Positions 4,666-6,192 of a DNA stretch of 6,192 nt are shown in pieces (within the stretch, counting starts at the first letter, position 1; each line of letters opens with the position of its first letter). This stretch comes from an uncultured Eubacteriales bacterium. GTDB taxonomy: Bacteria; Bacillota; Clostridia; Lachnospirales; Lachnospiraceae. The stretch is from positions 1-6,192 of the forward strand of contig URND01000150.1 in assembly GCA_900549105.1 (NCBI GenBank). Reading direction: 5' to 3'. The position numbers and the translations under genes are program-made. The notes below the pieces were generated by a model that saw nothing but the letters and a program-made list of their open reading frames with translations, was not told the origin of the DNA and did not search any database.

Positions 4666-5940
4666 ATGAGTGTACAGGTAGAAAAGTTAGAAAACAACAT
4701 GGCGAAATTGACCATTGAAGTCGCTGCTGAGGAATTTGTTGCTGCAACGAAAAAGGCTTATAATAAAAATAAAAATCAGATTTCCGTACAGGGCTTCAGA
4801 AAAGGTAAAGCACCGCAGGCTCTTATTGAAAAGCTTTATGGAGCAAGCATTTTTTATGAAGATGCTGCAAATGATCTGATTCCTGGAGCTTATGAAGCTG
4901 CAGCAAAAGAATCCGGATTAGATATCACATCTTATCCAAGCATTGATGTTGTACAGGTTGAAAAAGGCAAACCGTTTATCTTCACAGCGGAAGTTGCTTT
5001 GAGACCGGATGTGGAACTGGGAGAATATAAAGGCGTTGAAATTGAGAAAGTAAGCGCAGAAGTTACAGAAGAAGATATTGAAGCTGAGATCAAAAAGGTT
5101 CAGGAGCAGAATGCAAGAGAGGTAACTGTTGACCGTCCGGCTGAAAACGGCGACACAGTGATGATTGACTATGAAGGTTCTGTGGACGGCGAATTATTTG
5201 AAGGCGGTTCCGCAGAGGGATATGGCCTTGTTCTCGGTTCCGGCTCCTTCATTCCTGGATTTGAAGACCAGTTGGTTGGCGCTTCTGCCGGCGCTGATGT
5301 GGATGTTCATGTGACATTTCCGGAAGCATATCATGCAGAAGATTTGGCCGGAAAAGAAGCTTTATTCAAAGTTAAAGTACACGAAGTTAAAGCAAAAGAC
5401 TATCCTATCGTAGATGATGAATTTGCTCAGGATGTTTCTGACTTTGATACATTGGAAGAATATAAAGAAGATTTGAAGAAGAATCTGGCAGAGAAAAAAG
5501 TGCAGGAAGCTAAAGCTGAGAAACAGCAGAAAGTTATGGATGTTGTTGTTGCTAATGCAAAAATGGATATTCCGGAAGCTATGGTTCGCAAGAGCACAGA
5601 TGATATGATGAATCAGTATGCTCAGGAACTGGGCGCTCAGGGCCTCAGCATGGATGTTTACTTCAAATATACAGGCATGACACCACAGCAGCTTGCTGAA
5701 CAGTTAAAACCTCAGGCATTGGCAAATATCAAGAACCGCCTTGTCCTTGACGCTATTGTTGCCGCTGAAAATATTGAAATCACAGATGAAGAAATTGAGG
5801 CTGAAATTCAGAGACTTGCTGAATCCTGGAATATGGAAGCAGATAAGGTAAGAGAATACATGGACACAGATTTAATGAGAAATGATATGTCCGCACAGAA
5901 AGCGCTCGAGATGATAACGGACGCAGCAGTAGAAAAATAA
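4666..5940 (+). CDS. tig: Trigger factor, ribosome-associated chaperone / peptidyl-prolyl isomerase
   Basis: This encodes a 424-residue protein, close to the usual 430 or so. The N-terminal ribosome-binding domain (about 1-145) carries the signature GFRKGKAP at residues 43-50, the loop that docks on ribosomal protein L23. A FKBP-type prolyl isomerase domain follows (about 162-242, from GDTVMIDYEGSVDG through GSGSFIPGFEDQLVG to KVKVHEVK). The charged, helical C-terminal domain (about 243-424) forms the chaperone cradle. The protein binds nascent chains at the ribosome exit tunnel in the cytoplasm. ATG 4666 is chosen because MSVQVEKLENN is the family N-terminus and AAGGAGGA (4647-4654) lies 11 nt upstream. 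An in-frame opening from 4612 would start inside the leader hairpin region and is rejected. It is followed 30 nt later by clpP, with no terminator between them, so they are likely co-transcribed. Confidence 0.97.
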   Translation: MSVQVEKLENNMAKLTIEVAAEEFVAATKKAYNKNKNQISVQGFRKGKAPQALIEKLYGASIFYEDAANDLIPGAYEAAAKESGLDITSYPSIDVVQVEKGKPFIFTAEVALRPDVELGEYKGVEIEKVSAEVTEEDIEAEIKKVQEQNAREVTVDRPAENGDTVMIDYEGSVDGELFEGGSAEGYGLVLGSGSFIPGFEDQLVGASAGADVDVHVTFPEAYHAEDLAGKEALFKVKVHEVKAKDYPIVDDEFAQDVSDFDTLEEYKEDLKKNLAEKKVQEAKAEKQQKVMDVVVANAKMDIPEAMVRKSTDDMMNQYAQELGAQGLSMDVYFKYTGMTPQQLAEQLKPQALANIKNRLVLDAIVAAENIEITDEEIEAEIQRLAESWNMEADKVREYMDTDLMRNDMSAQKALEMITDAAVEK

Positions 5941-5970
5941 TCAGCCTGATTTTTAACAGGAGGAATGAAA

Positions 5971-6192
5971 TTGAGTTTAGTACCTTATGTCATTGAACAG
6001 ACAAGCAGAGGAGAACGGTCTTACGATATTTTTTCAAGGCTTTTGAAAGAACGTATTATTTTCCTCGGAGAGGAAGTTACCGATGTTTCTGCAAATCTGA
6101 TCGTATCCCAGTTACTGTTTTTGGAATCGGAAGACCCGGGAAAGGACATCAGTCTTTACATTAACAGCCCGGGCGGTTCAGTTACTGCAGGA
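5971..6192 (+). CDS. clpP: ATP-dependent Clp protease proteolytic subunit, N-terminal part (cut by window end)
   Basis: The frame is open to the last base and gives 74 residues that are clearly ClpP: MSLVPYVIEQTSRGERSYDI at the start, LLKERIIFLGEEV, then DISLYINSPGGSVTAG at the end. The glycines in SPGGS (residues 66-70) belong to the oxyanion-hole region. The catalytic Ser, His and Asp lie beyond the window. ClpP forms the barrel-shaped serine protease that degrades proteins unfolded by ClpX or ClpC. The start is taken as TTG 5971: AGGAGG (5958-5963) is 7 nt upstream and the protein then begins with the family's MSLVPYVIEQ. An in-frame ATG at 5965 directly abuts the Shine-Dalgarno and is too close. 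A small CCTG/CAGG stem (5945-5948 with 5957-5960) touches the ribosome site. The gene follows tig, a common arrangement often continued by clpX. Confidence 0.95.
   Translation, partial: MSLVPYVIEQTSRGERSYDIFSRLLKERIIFLGEEVTDVSANLIVSQLLFLESEDPGKDISLYINSPGGSVTAG

Noticed and set aside
5945..5960. Terminator between tig and clpP
   Set aside because: The only stem is 4 bp (CCTG/CAGG), has no U-tail after it and overlaps the clpP ribosome site.

Overview
The window looks like a chromosome segment of a spore-forming, low-to-mid GC Firmicute, most likely a Clostridia member of the Lachnospiraceae type. Three things suggest this. There is an alpha/beta-type small acid-soluble spore protein gene. The genes carry strong AGGAGG-type Shine-Dalgarno sites and several U-tailed intrinsic terminators. 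The fructose-PTS/HPr pair and the tig-clpP pair are also familiar from that group. The taxon is an inference from gene content, not a search result.

Layout from left to right: (1) 1-351 is the C-terminal end of a fructose-type PTS permease (EIIC). It is followed after 14 nt by a small HPr-like phosphocarrier (366-623) that keeps the phospho-accepting His15 but has Arg where the regulatory Ser46 normally sits. A terminator closes this operon. (2) 759-1625 is a single-gene unit for a methionine-rich secreted lipoprotein with its own promoter and terminator. (3) 1743-3089 is a MATE-family efflux transporter. (4) 3171-3626, on the minus strand and convergent with the MATE gene, is a small CYTH-domain (triphosphate tunnel metalloenzyme) protein. 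(5) About 3639-4133 is a non-coding, roughly 495-bp imperfect palindrome whose two arms of about 240 nt match each other over their whole length. It starts right at the Shine-Dalgarno of the CYTH gene. (6) 4238-4462 is the spore protein gene, ending in a strong terminator. (7) 4666-5940 is trigger factor (tig) behind a good sigma-A-type promoter, followed after 30 nt by the start of clpP, which runs off the window.

Functionally these are mostly independent units. The PTS permease and its HPr form one sugar-uptake operon, and tig-clpP is a protein-folding and proteolysis operon. The lipoprotein, MATE pump, CYTH enzyme and spore protein each look separately transcribed. The only part not explained by ordinary genes is the long palindrome at about 3639-4133. 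Its structure fits a non-autonomous palindromic (MITE-like) insertion, or less likely a locus for a very long hairpin RNA. It is the best candidate in this window for something undescribed.
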